Source: an uncultured Thermoleophilia bacterium
GTDB lineage: Bacteria; Actinomycetota; Thermoleophilia; UBA2241
Direction: 5' to 3'
Assembly: GCA_903927755.1 (NCBI GenBank)
Contig: CAIYOD010000014.1
Span: 1 to 36,973, forward strand
DNA length: 36,973 nucleotides
Numbering within the stretch: position 1 is the first letter of the stretch; every line of letters starts with the position of its first letter. Made by a program: the position numbers and the translations under genes. The notes below the pieces were generated by a model. That model did not search any database. It worked only from the letters and a program-made list of their open reading frames with translations, and was not told the origin of the DNA. Below are positions 1 to 8,116 of this stretch, in pieces.

Positions 1-1
1 C

Positions 2-763
2 GACTCCGACGGCGACGCGGCGGCGGACGCCCTGTGCGCGGCTCGCGCCGACGGCCGTCTCGTCGACCGGCGCGGCCGGCCGGCCGGCTCGCAGCTCACC
101 GGGCTCCTCGCCGGCGCCGAGCCGGTCCTGGTGCTCACCGCCGACGTCGCGCGGCGGCGCCCGCTCCTGACGCGCGATGTGCTCACGCCGGGGATCACGT
201 GCTCGGGCGCGTACGTGCAGGCCGCGTGCCGGCACCGTCTGGCGACCATGAACGGCGCCGGCGCGGTGCTGACCACGCCGGATCTCGTGCTCGACGACCC
301 GGAGTTCGCGCGCTCGTTCGCGCACGTCGTCCTGCTCGATCCGCCGTTCACCGGGAGTATGTGGGCGGGCCTCGCCGCGGCGGCGCCCGCCGCGTACCTG
401 CACGCGCTCTGGGGGGCCGGAGAGGCTTCGTTCGCCGGCCGCGTCCGCGAGAGCCAGCTGGACCTGGACGCGGCCATGCGCCGCGTCTGGAAGGCCCTTG
501 CCGCAGGCTCGGGCCGGTTTGACGATGCGCTCGAGCAGGAACTCCTTGGGGGACGAGCCGTCCTGGCCCCGGCCGCCGCCGTGGCGGCTGCGTTCGAGGC
601 TCTCCGCGAGGCGGGGCTGCTCGTCACCGACGCGGGAGGCGGCTACCATCTCGAACGGCCGCAGAGTAAGGTCGACGCCACTCAGACGGACGCGTGGAGA
701 CGATGGCGCAACAGGTATCAGACACCAGACTTCCTGCAGACCTGCCTGACAGCGCAGCTCTGA
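2..763 (+). CDS. recJ: RecJ-like single-strand DNA exonuclease, C-terminal part (5' end outside window)
   Basis: The frame is open from the first bases of the window and ends at TGA 761-763, so only about 253 C-terminal residues are visible. No DHH/DHHA1 catalytic motif can be seen because that part lies upstream. The visible segment is alpha/beta, with hydrophobic strands such as VLVLTADV and HVVLLDPPF, and a basic C-terminus (WRRWRNRYQTPDFL). It resembles the C-terminal extension found on RecJ of Firmicutes and Actinobacteria, and a recJ-rel gene order is plausible in this lineage. The 3' end overlaps the rel start by about 60 nt, which suggests co-transcription. Identification rests on this weak resemblance and on context; another helicase- or exonuclease-associated domain is possible. 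Confidence 0.5.
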   Translation, partial: DSDGDAAADALCAARADGRLVDRRGRPAGSQLTGLLAGAEPVLVLTADVARRRPLLTRDVLTPGITCSGAYVQAACRHRLATMNGAGAVLTTPDLVLDDPEFARSFAHVVLLDPPFTGSMWAGLAAAAPAAYLHALWGAGEASFAGRVRESQLDLDAAMRRVWKALAAGSGRFDDALEQELLGGRAVLAPAAAVAAAFEALREAGLLVTDAGGGYHLERPQSKVDATQTDAWRRWRNRYQTPDFLQTCLTAQL

Positions 764-2952
764 GGCAGGTCCCCGACGAGTACGGGCCGCTGCTCGACGA
801 CCTGTTTGCAGCCGTCGAGCGCTACAATCCCGACCCCGATCGCGACCTCATCACGCGCGCGTTCGTCGCCGCCTGCATCCTCCACGGGCAGCAGAGCCGC
901 AAGAGCGGCGAGGCCTACATCCACCACCCGGTCGGCACGGCGCTCAACGCCGCCGAGCTCAAGCTCGACTCCGTCACCATCGCCGGAGCCCTTCTGCACG
1001 ACGTGGTCGAAGACACGGGCACCCCCCTCACGTGGATCCAGGACGAGTTCGGCGAGGAGATCGCCATGCTCGTCGACGGCGTCACCAAGCTCACCAAGAT
1101 GCACTTCACCTCCCAGGAGGAGGAGCAGGCCGAGAACTACCGCAAGATGATCATCGCGATGGCCACCGACATCCGGGTCATCCTGATCAAGCTCTGCGAC
1201 CGGCTGCACAACATGCACACGCTCTGCTATCTGAGCAAGCAGAAGCAGATCCAGAAGGCCAAGGAGACGCTCGAGGTCTACGCGCCGCTCGCGCACCGGC
1301 TCGGTATCCACAACCTCAAGTGGCAGCTGGAGGACCTCTCGTTCGCCTCGCTGCACCCGCGCAAGTACCAGGAGATCCAGAAGTGGGTCGCGCAGCGCCG
1401 CGCCGACCGCGAGGACTATGTGGACGAGGCGGCCGGCTACCTGAACGCCGAGCTCGAGAAGGCCGGCATCGAGGCCGACATCACCGGCCGCGCCAAGCAC
1501 TTCTACTCCATCTACATGAAGATGAGCCGCGGCGGCAAGGAGTTCAACGAGATCTTCGACCTCACCGGCCTTCGCGTGCTGGTCGACAGCATCAAGGACT
1601 GCTACGGCGCGGTGGGCATCATCCACTCGGTCTGGAAGCCGATCCCCGGACGGTTCAAGGACTACATCGCGATGCCCAAGTTCAACCTGTACCAGTCGCT
1701 GCACACCACGGTCATCGGACCGGGCGGCAAGCCGCTGGAGATCCAGATCCGCACCTTCGACATGCACCAGACGGCCGAGTTCGGCGTCGCCGCGCACTGG
1801 CTCTACAAGGAGCGCGGCGACCGCGACCAGGACAAGCTCGCCTGGCTGCACCAGATGATGGAGTGGCAGTCCGAGACAGGCGACCCGCGCGAGTTCATGG
1901 ACACCCTGCGGGTCGACCTTTTCGAGGACGAGGTATTCGTCTTCACGCCCAAGGGCGACGTCAAGAGCCTTGCCGCGGGGAGCACGCCGATCGACTTCGC
2001 CTTCGCCGTGCACACCGACGTCGGCAACCACACCGTAGGCGCCAAGGTCAACGGCCGCATCGTGCCGCTGCACACGAAGCTGAACAGCGGCGACATCGTC
2101 GAGGTCATCACGAGCAAGTCGAGCCACGGGCCCTCCCGTGACTGGCTCGACATCGTCACCTCGACGCGGGCGCGGCAGAAGATCCGCCAGCACTTCCGCC
2201 GCGAGCAGCGCGAGGACTCCGAGCACTCCGGCCGCGACCTCCTGCAGGAGGCGCTGCGGCGTGAGGGACTCCCGGCGCAGAAGATCCTGAGCTCCAGGGT
2301 GTTCGCCCAGATCTGCAAGGACGTCGGCTACAGCAAGCCCGACGACCTCTTCGTGGCGCTGGGCTCCGGCCGCTTGCCGGTCAAGACGGTGGCTCACAAG
2401 GTGATGCAGCGCGCCGGCACCATGAAAGAGGCCACGCCGCCGCCCGAGATGCTGCCGTCCAAGCCCGTCCAGGACGTCGAGGAGCCGCAGGCGCTCTCCG
2501 GCGAGTTCGGCATCGCCGTCGAGGGCATGAGCGACATCATGGTGCGGATGGCCAAGTGCTGTAAGCCCATCCCGGGCGATGAGATCGTCGGCTACATCTC
2601 GCTCGGCAAGGGCATCACCATCCACCGCAAGGACTGCAAGAACGCGCGCGCCCTCATGAAGAACCCGGAGCGCTTCACCAAGGTGGGCTGGAAGGGCCTC
2701 GGCGGCATGGCGTTCCGCGTCGAGATCATGGTCGAGGCGCTCGACCGCAATCACCTGCTCGAGGACCTTGCACGCACGCTTTCGGATTCGGGGGTGAACA
2801 TCATCGGCGGCAGCATGCAGACGCTGCCCGATGGCGTAGTACGAGACCGTTTCACGCTCGAGGTCGGCGACGTGCGTCAGCTCGACAACATCCTCGCCAA
2901 CATCCGCAGCATCCACACGGTCTACGACGCCTACCGGGTGGTCGCAGGCTAG
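703..2952 (+). CDS. rel: Bifunctional (p)ppGpp synthetase/hydrolase Rel
   Basis: Makes and degrades the stringent-response alarmone (p)ppGpp in the cytoplasm. About 750 residues with the full long-RSH layout (residue numbers from GTG 694): an N-terminal HD hydrolase domain with HDVVEDT at about 102-108; a synthetase domain in which the diagnostic triad is RFKD (about 320-323), the basic form of bifunctional Rel enzymes and not the EFDD of monofunctional RelA, followed by NLYQSLHT and EIQIRT; a TGS domain from about residue 413 (VFVFTPKGDVKSL); a Cys-containing middle region (AKCCKPIPGD); and a C-terminal ACT domain (about 670-750). All hallmark residues look intact, so both activities are expected. 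ATG 703 is preferred to GTG 694 because GGAG lies just before it, though spacing is short. The start lies inside the recJ-like gene. Confidence 0.95.
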   Translation: MAQQVSDTRLPADLPDSAALRQVPDEYGPLLDDLFAAVERYNPDPDRDLITRAFVAACILHGQQSRKSGEAYIHHPVGTALNAAELKLDSVTIAGALLHDVVEDTGTPLTWIQDEFGEEIAMLVDGVTKLTKMHFTSQEEEQAENYRKMIIAMATDIRVILIKLCDRLHNMHTLCYLSKQKQIQKAKETLEVYAPLAHRLGIHNLKWQLEDLSFASLHPRKYQEIQKWVAQRRADREDYVDEAAGYLNAELEKAGIEADITGRAKHFYSIYMKMSRGGKEFNEIFDLTGLRVLVDSIKDCYGAVGIIHSVWKPIPGRFKDYIAMPKFNLYQSLHTTVIGPGGKPLEIQIRTFDMHQTAEFGVAAHWLYKERGDRDQDKLAWLHQMMEWQSETGDPREFMDTLRVDLFEDEVFVFTPKGDVKSLAAGSTPIDFAFAVHTDVGNHTVGAKVNGRIVPLHTKLNSGDIVEVITSKSSHGPSRDWLDIVTSTRARQKIRQHFRREQREDSEHSGRDLLQEALRREGLPAQKILSSRVFAQICKDVGYSKPDDLFVALGSGRLPVKTVAHKVMQRAGTMKEATPPPEMLPSKPVQDVEEPQALSGEFGIAVEGMSDIMVRMAKCCKPIPGDEIVGYISLGKGITIHRKDCKNARALMKNPERFTKVGWKGLGGMAFRVEIMVEALDRNHLLEDLARTLSDSGVNIIGGSMQTLPDGVVRDRFTLEVGDVRQLDNILANIRSIHTVYDAYRVVAG

Positions 2953-3044
2953 TCCGGCTCGCGCTGGGCCATGTCGGCGCGGTCGACCCTGTTCGCCGCC
3001 GTCTGATACGCTCTGAGGCCGAACGTCGACCACTCGAGGTACCC

Positions 3045-3695
3045 ATGTCCGAACCCGTCGAAGTCTTCTCCGTGCCGCTGGGCCCGCTCCAGGCCAACTG
3101 CTTCATCGTCGTGCGGGGGGAGCAGGGGCTGGTCATCGACCCTGGTGACGAGGCCAACATCGTGATCCAGGCGTTCACCGAGTTCGGCTTCGCGCCGGCC
3201 GCCGTGCTGGTCACGCACGGTCACTTCGACCACTTCGGCGGGGTCACTCCCATCGCCAGACACTTCGACATCCCCGTGTACGTGGGCGCCGAGGACGCCG
3301 GCCAGATGGCCGACGGCGGCCTCGGCTCCATGGCCGGCTTCGACATCGAGCCCGTCGAGGAGGCGCGCACCATGGAGGGCGAGCAGACGCTCGACCTGCC
3401 CATCTCCGTGCTCGCCATCCCGACCCCCGGCCACTCGCGCGGCTCCTACACGTTCGCCATCGGCGAAGAGGAGCTGTTCGTCGGCGACCTGCTCTTCCAG
3501 GGCAGCGTCGGGCGCACTGACCTGCCCGGCGGGAACATGGACCAGCTGCTCAACTCCGTCGCGGCGCTCATCCGGCGGTTCCCGCCGGACGCCATCGTGC
3601 ACAGCGGCCACGGCCCGGACACGTCCCTGGGCCGCGAGCTCGCCCTCAACCCGTTTCTCTCGCCCATCCGTCACGACCCGGAGCACCGCTGGTGA
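3045..3695 (+). CDS. Metallo-beta-lactamase-fold hydrolase, glyoxalase II-like
   Basis: A 216-residue metal-dependent hydrolase of the glyoxalase II/YcbL type. The zinc motif THGHFDH (HxHxDH) is at about residues 58-64. Further ligands appear in TPGHSRGS, FVGDLLF (bridging Asp) and the C-terminal HSGHGPDTSLG. There is no C-terminal HAGH substrate-binding domain, so it is a short-form enzyme; the true substrate (S-lactoylglutathione, another thioester or something else) cannot be told from sequence. GAGGT lies a few bases before ATG 3045. The stop overlaps the GTG start of hisS by 4 nt (GTGA), a coupling common next to hisS in Firmicutes and Actinobacteria. A TGATAC element at 3004-3009 could be a -10 for this gene, but no convincing -35 accompanies it. 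Confidence 0.88.
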   Translation: MSEPVEVFSVPLGPLQANCFIVVRGEQGLVIDPGDEANIVIQAFTEFGFAPAAVLVTHGHFDHFGGVTPIARHFDIPVYVGAEDAGQMADGGLGSMAGFDIEPVEEARTMEGEQTLDLPISVLAIPTPGHSRGSYTFAIGEEELFVGDLLFQGSVGRTDLPGGNMDQLLNSVAALIRRFPPDAIVHSGHGPDTSLGRELALNPFLSPIRHDPEHRW

Positions 3696-5008
3696 GCTCG
3701 CCGCGCGCCCCCAAGGGGACGTACGACCTGCTGCCCGACGACGCCGCCGAGCGCGATGCGATCGTCGCTACCGCGGCGCGCGTCTTCTCCGCCTACGGCT
3801 ACCGCCACGTCGTCACTCCGGAGTTCGAGGAGACGGGGCTGTTCGAGCGCGGCGTCGGCGAGGCCACGGACATCGTGCGCAAGGAGATGTACACCTTCCT
3901 GGACAAGGGCGACCGCTCGCTCACCCTGCGTCCTGAGGGGACGGCCCCCATCTGCCGCGCCTACGTCGAGCACGGCATGCACAAGCTGCCGCAGCCGGTG
4001 AAGCTCTGGTACTACTGCCCGATGTTCCGCTACGAGAAGCCACAGGCCGGACGCTACCGCGAGCACTACCAGATCGGCGCTGAGGCCATCGGCTCCGCCG
4101 ACCCGGCCGTGGATGCCGAGGTCGTCGTCATGCTGGCCGCCATCTTCTCCGAGCTCGGCGTGGAGGGCGTCACGCTCAACATGAACAGCATGGGCGACGC
4201 GCAGTGCCGTCCGGCGTACGTCGAGAAGCTGCGCGAGTACCTGCGCGGCCACGAGGCCGAGCTCTGCGGCGACTGCCTGGAGCGGATCGACATCAACCCG
4301 CTACGGACGTTCGACTGCAAGGTCGAGACGTGCCGCGCGGTTCTCGACGAGGCGCCGCGCATCAGCGACCACCTGTGCCCGGAGTGCAGCGAGCACTTCG
4401 ACGCGGTGCTCGCGCTGGTGCGGGCCGCCGGGCTCGAGCCCAATCTCGACTTCCGGCTCGTGCGCGGCCTCGACTACTACACACGCACCACCTTCGAGTT
4501 CAACTCCGACCGCCTCGGCGCCCAGAGCGGCGTGGGAGGCGGCGGCCGGTACGATGGCCTCGTCGAGCAGATCGGCGGGCAGGCCACGCCGGGAGTGGGC
4601 TGGGGCAGCGGCCTCGAGCGCATCTCCCTGGCGATGCGCGAGCCGCTCGCGGTCCCCGCCTCGACCGGCGTCTACGTGGTCGCCTTCAACGACGACGATC
4701 GCCCCACGGCCTTCTCCGTCGCGGAGCGGCTGCGACGCTCCGGCGTGCCTGCCCAGCTGGACCTCGCCGGCCGCAGCCCCAAAGGCCAGCTCAAGCAGGC
4801 GGGGCGCAGCGGCGCCCGCTATGCCGTGCTGCTGGGCCTGGAAGAACTGGCCGACGGCGACGTACGGCTCAAGGACCTGGCCGGCGGCGGGGAAGAGGAC
4901 GTCGCCGCCGCCGACCTGCCGGCGCTCGTCGCCGCCCGAATGGCCGGCGCAGTCGCGCCATCGAGCGGGGCTCCGCAGGCGCACCGATCACTCGAGAGTG
5001 AGGCCTGA
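3692..5008 (+). CDS. hisS: Histidine--tRNA ligase
   Basis: Class II aminoacyl-tRNA synthetase charging tRNA-His, 438 residues. It opens with [12 protein letters not shown], typical of HisRS. Class II motif 1 lies in the N-terminal region, motif 2 around [16 protein letters not shown], the histidine-specific [15 protein letters not shown] block around residues 253-267, and motif 3 is [15 protein letters not shown]. The C-terminal third is the anticodon-binding alpha/beta domain. A short Cys-rich insertion (CGDCLER, CKVETCR, CPECSEH) is visible and could bind zinc. The GTG start at 3692 overlaps the preceding stop, and the stop TGA 5006-5008 shares one base with the aspS ATG. The hisS-aspS pair is a conserved arrangement. 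Confidence 0.96.
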   Translation: MSSPRAPKGTYDLLPDDAAERDAIVATAARVFSAYGYRHVVTPEFEETGLFERGVGEATDIVRKEMYTFLDKGDRSLTLRPEGTAPICRAYVEHGMHKLPQPVKLWYYCPMFRYEKPQAGRYREHYQIGAEAIGSADPAVDAEVVVMLAAIFSELGVEGVTLNMNSMGDAQCRPAYVEKLREYLRGHEAELCGDCLERIDINPLRTFDCKVETCRAVLDEAPRISDHLCPECSEHFDAVLALVRAAGLEPNLDFRLVRGLDYYTRTTFEFNSDRLGAQSGVGGGGRYDGLVEQIGGQATPGVGWGSGLERISLAMREPLAVPASTGVYVVAFNDDDRPTAFSVAERLRRSGVPAQLDLAGRSPKGQLKQAGRSGARYAVLLGLEELADGDVRLKDLAGGGEEDVAAADLPALVAARMAGAVAPSSGAPQAHRSLESEA

Positions 5009-6771
5009 TGTTGCGTGACACGTATCCCGGCGAGCTTCGCGCCGCCGACGTCGGCCGCGAGGTGCGCCTCGCCGGCTGGGTGGCCCGCCGTCGCGACCAC
5101 GGAGGCCTGATCTTCATCGATCTGCGCGACCGCAGCGGCATGGTGCAGTTGGTCGTCGACCCAGCTCACGCGCCGGAGGCGCACGCGCTGGCCGAGCAGG
5201 TCCGGCCGGAGTTCGTGCTCTCCGTCGCCGGCGTGGTGGTCGCCCGCTCGCCGGAGACCGTCAACGTCAAGCTCCCGACCGGCGCGGTCGAGGTCCAGAT
5301 CGCCCAGCTGGCGATCCTGAACCGCGCCAAGACGCCGCCGTTCGAGGTCGAGTCGGCGGAACAGGTCGACGTCGACGAGACCCTTCGCCTCAAGTACCGC
5401 TACCTCGATCTGCGTCGCGCGCCGATGCTCGCCAACCTCGAGCTTCGCAACTCCGCGACGCAGGCGGCCAGGGCGTACCTGAACGCCAACCGTTTCATCG
5501 AGGTCGAGACGCCGGAGCTGACGAAGTCGTCGCCGGAGGGTGCGAGGGACTTCCTCGTCCCCTCGCGCCTGCAGCCGCACCACTTCTACGCATTGCCGCA
5601 GTCGCCGCAGATGTTCAAGCAGATCCTGATGGTCGCCGGGCTGGACCGGTACTACCAGTTCGCGCGCTGCTTCCGCGACGAGGACCTGCGCGCCGACCGC
5701 CAGCCGGAGCACACGCAGATCGACCTCGAGACGTCGTTCCTCAGCGTGCCCGAGATCCGCGAGCTGCTCGAGGGCCTCATGACGGCGATCTTCGAAGGCG
5801 TGGGGGAGACCCCGCCGGCGACGCCGCTGCCCCGGCTCTCCTACGACGAGGCGATGCTGCGCTACGGCTCGGACAAGCCCGACCTGCGCTACGGGCTCGA
5901 GATCGTCGAGCTCAGCCAGACGTTCGCCGCCAGCGAGTTCAAGGTCTTCCGCGGCGCCGTCGACGGCGGCGGGGTCGTGCGCGCCATCCGGGCGCCCGGC
6001 GGCGGTTCCCTCTCCCGGGCCCAGATCGACAAGCTCACGGAGCTCGCCAAAGAGCACGGCGCCAAGGGCATGGCCTACGTGTACGTCGAGGAGGCCCGCG
6101 CGCTGCGCGGCCCCATCGTGAAGTTCCTCAGCGAGGCCGAGCAGGCGGCGCTCGTCGACAAGGTAGGCGGCGAGCCCGGCGACCTCGTGGTGTTCGCCGC
6201 CGACGAGGCGCTCGTCGCCGCCCAGGTGCTCGGCGCGCTGCGCCTCGCCCTCATCGGCCTGCTCGCGCCCGAGCCGTCGGCGCGCTGGGCGCTGCTCTGG
6301 GTCGAGGAGTTCCCGCTCTTCGAGATCGACAAGGAGACGGGCGCGCTCACCTACGGCCACAACCCGTTCAGCCTGCCGACCGAGGCGACCATGCCGCTCA
6401 TGGAGAGCGACCCGCTCGCCGTGCGCGGTGCCCAGTACGACCTGGTGCTGAACGGCGTCGAGCTCGGCTCCGGTTCCCTGCGCAACCACGACGCCGCCGT
6501 CCAGCGCGCCATCCTGCGCGCCCTCGGCATGAGCGACGAGCGCATCGACGAGGGCTTCGGCTGGTTCCTCGAGGCGCTGGAGTATGGGGCGCCGCCGCAC
6601 GGCGGCATCGGCCTGGGCTTCGACCGCATCATCATGCTGCTCGCCGGCGCCGACTCCATCCGCGACGTCATCGCCTTCCCCAAGACGTCTTCCGGCGGCG
6701 ACCCGATGACGGCCGCGCCGGGAGCCGTCACGGCCGAGCAGCTCAAGGACCTGCGGATCCGCCTGGGATAG
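5008..6771 (+). CDS. aspS: Aspartate--tRNA ligase, bacterial type
   Basis: Class IIb synthetase, 587 residues, the usual bacterial length. The N-terminal OB-fold anticodon-binding domain ([20 protein letters not shown], about residues 25-45) is followed by the catalytic core with [18 protein letters not shown] (motif 2 region). The GAD insertion domain occupies roughly residues 285-415, and motif 3 lies near [15 protein letters not shown]. The C-terminal [11 protein letters not shown] segment is characteristic. ATG 5008 overlaps the last base of hisS, so the two are translationally coupled. Whether it is discriminating or also makes Asp-tRNA-Asn was not determined. Confidence 0.97.
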   Translation: MLRDTYPGELRAADVGREVRLAGWVARRRDHGGLIFIDLRDRSGMVQLVVDPAHAPEAHALAEQVRPEFVLSVAGVVVARSPETVNVKLPTGAVEVQIAQLAILNRAKTPPFEVESAEQVDVDETLRLKYRYLDLRRAPMLANLELRNSATQAARAYLNANRFIEVETPELTKSSPEGARDFLVPSRLQPHHFYALPQSPQMFKQILMVAGLDRYYQFARCFRDEDLRADRQPEHTQIDLETSFLSVPEIRELLEGLMTAIFEGVGETPPATPLPRLSYDEAMLRYGSDKPDLRYGLEIVELSQTFAASEFKVFRGAVDGGGVVRAIRAPGGGSLSRAQIDKLTELAKEHGAKGMAYVYVEEARALRGPIVKFLSEAEQAALVDKVGGEPGDLVVFAADEALVAAQVLGALRLALIGLLAPEPSARWALLWVEEFPLFEIDKETGALTYGHNPFSLPTEATMPLMESDPLAVRGAQYDLVLNGVELGSGSLRNHDAAVQRAILRALGMSDERIDEGFGWFLEALEYGAPPHGGIGLGFDRIIMLLAGADSIRDVIAFPKTSSGGDPMTAAPGAVTAEQLKDLRIRLG

Positions 6772-6820
6772 CCACCATGTCAGGCTCGCCCTCAAGCTTT
6801 TTGCAGGGGTGCCGACAAGA

Positions 6821-6849
6821 TTGTTGAATCAGTGGACGTTTGCTAGGAT
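6821..6849 (+). promoter_or_regulatory. Sigma-A-type promoter for the 7030 gene
   Basis: TTGTTG (6821-6826), a 17-nt spacer and TAGGAT (6844-6849), with an upstream TG (6841-6842) that makes an extended -10. It is the best housekeeping-type match in the aspS downstream region and implies a 5' leader of about 170 nt. Confidence 0.6.
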
Positions 6850-6855
6850 GGCGCG

Positions 6856-7029
6856 GCTCGACCTTGTTCGTGACCTCGCCACATTCTCGAGCCAACACGA
6901 ACACATCGGGAGCTCGTTCGCCGGGCCGTCCGTGGACGGTACGGGAGAGCACCCACCTGCGAGAGCAGGTTCGAGAATAACGCGAGCACGGCAAGGTGGA
7001 GCACTTTCTCTCTCTGGGGGGAGGCCGGC
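6856..7029 (+). other. Long 5' leader with predicted hairpins
   Basis: Untranslated leader between the predicted start site and ATG 7030. Two adjacent perfect hairpins are visible: CCGTCC/GGACGG at 6926-6939 and ACCTGC-GAGA-GCAGGT at 6955-6970, the latter closed by a GNRA tetraloop. A pyrimidine-rich stretch (7005-7015) and a strong GGGGGGAGG ribosome site follow. I compared it by eye with glycine, c-di-AMP, SAH and c-di-GMP aptamers and found no match. It may be a cis-regulatory RNA, or an ordinary leader. Confidence 0.3.
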
Positions 7030-7566
7030 ATGGGGATCTTCAAACGCAACCGGACGTTCTTGGTCGGTGCAGTCCTGATCCTGGTGGTCGGCGCGCTGCT
7101 GTTCGGCGGCGTCATCGCCGTGCGCGTCATGGCGGAGGGTGATGCCACGCCGGCGCCCGTGGCGCCGCAGCCCGCCTCCTACAACAGCGTGAGCAGCTTC
7201 GGCATGACCGGCTACGCGCCGCTCACCATCGCGCCCACCGCCGACACCCCCGAGTTCATCACCAAGCGTCTCGACGAGAAGCGCGGCATCGTCCTCCTGG
7301 TCTACGTCCAGGGTGCGAGCGACGACATGGAGATGCTCTCGTACTTCAACGACATCAAGGGCAACTACGCCGCCGACAGCTCGTTCTTCTCCTTCGAGGC
7401 GCGCGAGTCCAAGCAGCTCGGCGACACGCTCACGCAACTGCGCGTCAGCGATCCGCCGATCCTCGCGATCATCCGCGGCGACGGCACGGTGGCCCAGCTC
7501 TACACCGGCTGGATCGGCTTCAAGGTGATGGAGCAGGAGATCGCCGACGCGGTCCGCGGCCTCTGA
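7030..7566 (+). CDS. Membrane-anchored thioredoxin-fold protein lacking CXXC
   Basis: 178 residues. A short basic N-terminus (KRNR) is followed by one hydrophobic segment at about residues 9-34, so it is probably a signal anchor with the rest outside the membrane. A low-complexity Pro/Ala linker precedes an alpha/beta domain from about residue 80. The pattern RGIVLLVYVQG, then SFFSFEARES, then DPPILAIIRGDGTVAQLYTGWIG resembles the second half of a thioredoxin fold, with a cis-Pro-like PPI followed by a beta hairpin. There is no cysteine pair, so it should not be an oxidoreductase. It has its own promoter and a terminator directly after, so it is monocistronic. Function unknown. Confidence 0.75.
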   Translation: MGIFKRNRTFLVGAVLILVVGALLFGGVIAVRVMAEGDATPAPVAPQPASYNSVSSFGMTGYAPLTIAPTADTPEFITKRLDEKRGIVLLVYVQGASDDMEMLSYFNDIKGNYAADSSFFSFEARESKQLGDTLTQLRVSDPPILAIIRGDGTVAQLYTGWIGFKVMEQEIADAVRGL

Positions 7567-7593
7567 TCGCGGTCGCAGACGAAGCGCTTCTGA

Positions 7594-7622
7594 CGGCGCC
7601 CTCCGGGGCGCCGTTTCTGTTT
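7594..7622 (+). terminator. Intrinsic terminator after the 7030 gene
   Basis: Perfect 8-bp GC stem CGGCGCCC/GGGCGCCG with a TCCG tetraloop (7594-7613), followed by the T-rich run TTTCTGTTT. It ends the upstream unit just before the rrf2 promoter; the T-run overlaps that promoter's -35. Confidence 0.85.
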
Positions 7623-7651
7623 GACCGCCCGTGGCCCTGTGGTAGCATAAT
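7621..7651 (+). promoter_or_regulatory. Promoter of the rrf2-nifS-iscU-mnmA operon
   Basis: TTGACC (7621-7626) is a good -35. Candidate -10 elements are TAGCAT at 7643-7648 (16-nt spacer) or CATAAT at 7646-7651 (19-nt spacer). The leader to ATG 7703 is about 45 nt. Confidence 0.55.
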
Positions 7652-7671
7652 GCCGACTCTATTGGTTGGGA

Positions 7672-7686
7672 TTCGGCACGGCCGAA
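7672..7686 (+). promoter_or_regulatory. Inverted repeat in the rrf2 leader, possible operator
   Basis: TTCGGC-ACG-GCCGAA is a perfect 6-bp inverted repeat about 16 nt before the rrf2 start. Rrf2-family repressors often regulate their own operon, so it could be an operator, but it does not match a known Rrf2 box and could equally be an RNA hairpin. Confidence 0.3.
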
Positions 7687-7702
7687 AGCGACGGAGACCA
7701 GC

Positions 7703-8116
7703 ATGCGCATCTCATCCCGCTGCGAATACGGCCTGCGGGCGATGGTCTATCTGGCCGGGCACGACAGTGGCCGGCCAGTGCCGCTGCCCGAGATCGCCGC
7801 GGAGGAGAGCATCCCCGCGCCGTTCCTCGAGCGCATCCTCGCGCGGCTGCGCGAGGCGGGGCTCGTCAAGGCGACGCGCGGGGTGAGCGGCGGCTACCAG
7901 CTGGCGCGCGCCGCCGCCGACGTCGCCGTCGGCGACGTGGTCACGGCGCTTGAAGGCCCGCTGTCGCTGGTCGGCTGCGTGCCCGACGACGGGGCCTGCG
8001 CTCGCGCCGACTCATGCGCTTCGCGCATCGTGTGGCGCCGTCTGGATAGCGCCATCAGCGGCGCCCTCAACAGCATCACCCTCGAAGATCTGACAGGAGA
8101 GGCGGTGTCACGATGA
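7703..8116 (+). CDS. Rrf2-family transcriptional regulator, IscR-like
   Basis: 137-residue winged-helix regulator that probably controls the downstream sulfur/Fe-S operon. The N-terminus MRISSRCEYGLRAMVYLA is typical of Rrf2 proteins. The helix-turn-helix and wing span about residues 25-65, with the family block GVSGGYQLAR. Three cysteines at positions 92, 99 and 105 match the place of the [2Fe-2S] ligands of E. coli IscR (92, 98, 104), so cluster sensing is likely; CymR-type cysteine sensing is the alternative. The stop overlaps the nifS ATG (ATGA), giving tight coupling to the cysteine desulfurase. Confidence 0.9.
   Translation: MRISSRCEYGLRAMVYLAGHDSGRPVPLPEIAAEESIPAPFLERILARLREAGLVKATRGVSGGYQLARAAADVAVGDVVTALEGPLSLVGCVPDDGACARADSCASRIVWRRLDSAISGALNSITLEDLTGEAVSR

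Noticed and set aside
718..3033. A 771-codon open frame on the minus strand opposite rel
   Set aside because: Mirror of the high-GC codon pattern of rel; no family motifs, Val/Asp/Leu/Arg-rich shadow composition, and rel itself is unambiguous.
6772..6820. Hairpin after aspS as a terminator
   Set aside because: TGTC-GGC/GCC-GACA can pair, but the T-run lies in the loop and none follows the stem.
6856..7029. Glycine riboswitch in the 7030 leader
   Set aside because: A GGGAGAG and a later CTCTCTCT suggested it, but the conserved GCCGAAGG and CUCUCAGGCAAA-type cores are absent.
6809..7078. 89-codon open frame over the leader of the 7030 gene
   Set aside because: It starts upstream of the predicted promoter, has shadow-like composition and overlaps the real gene.
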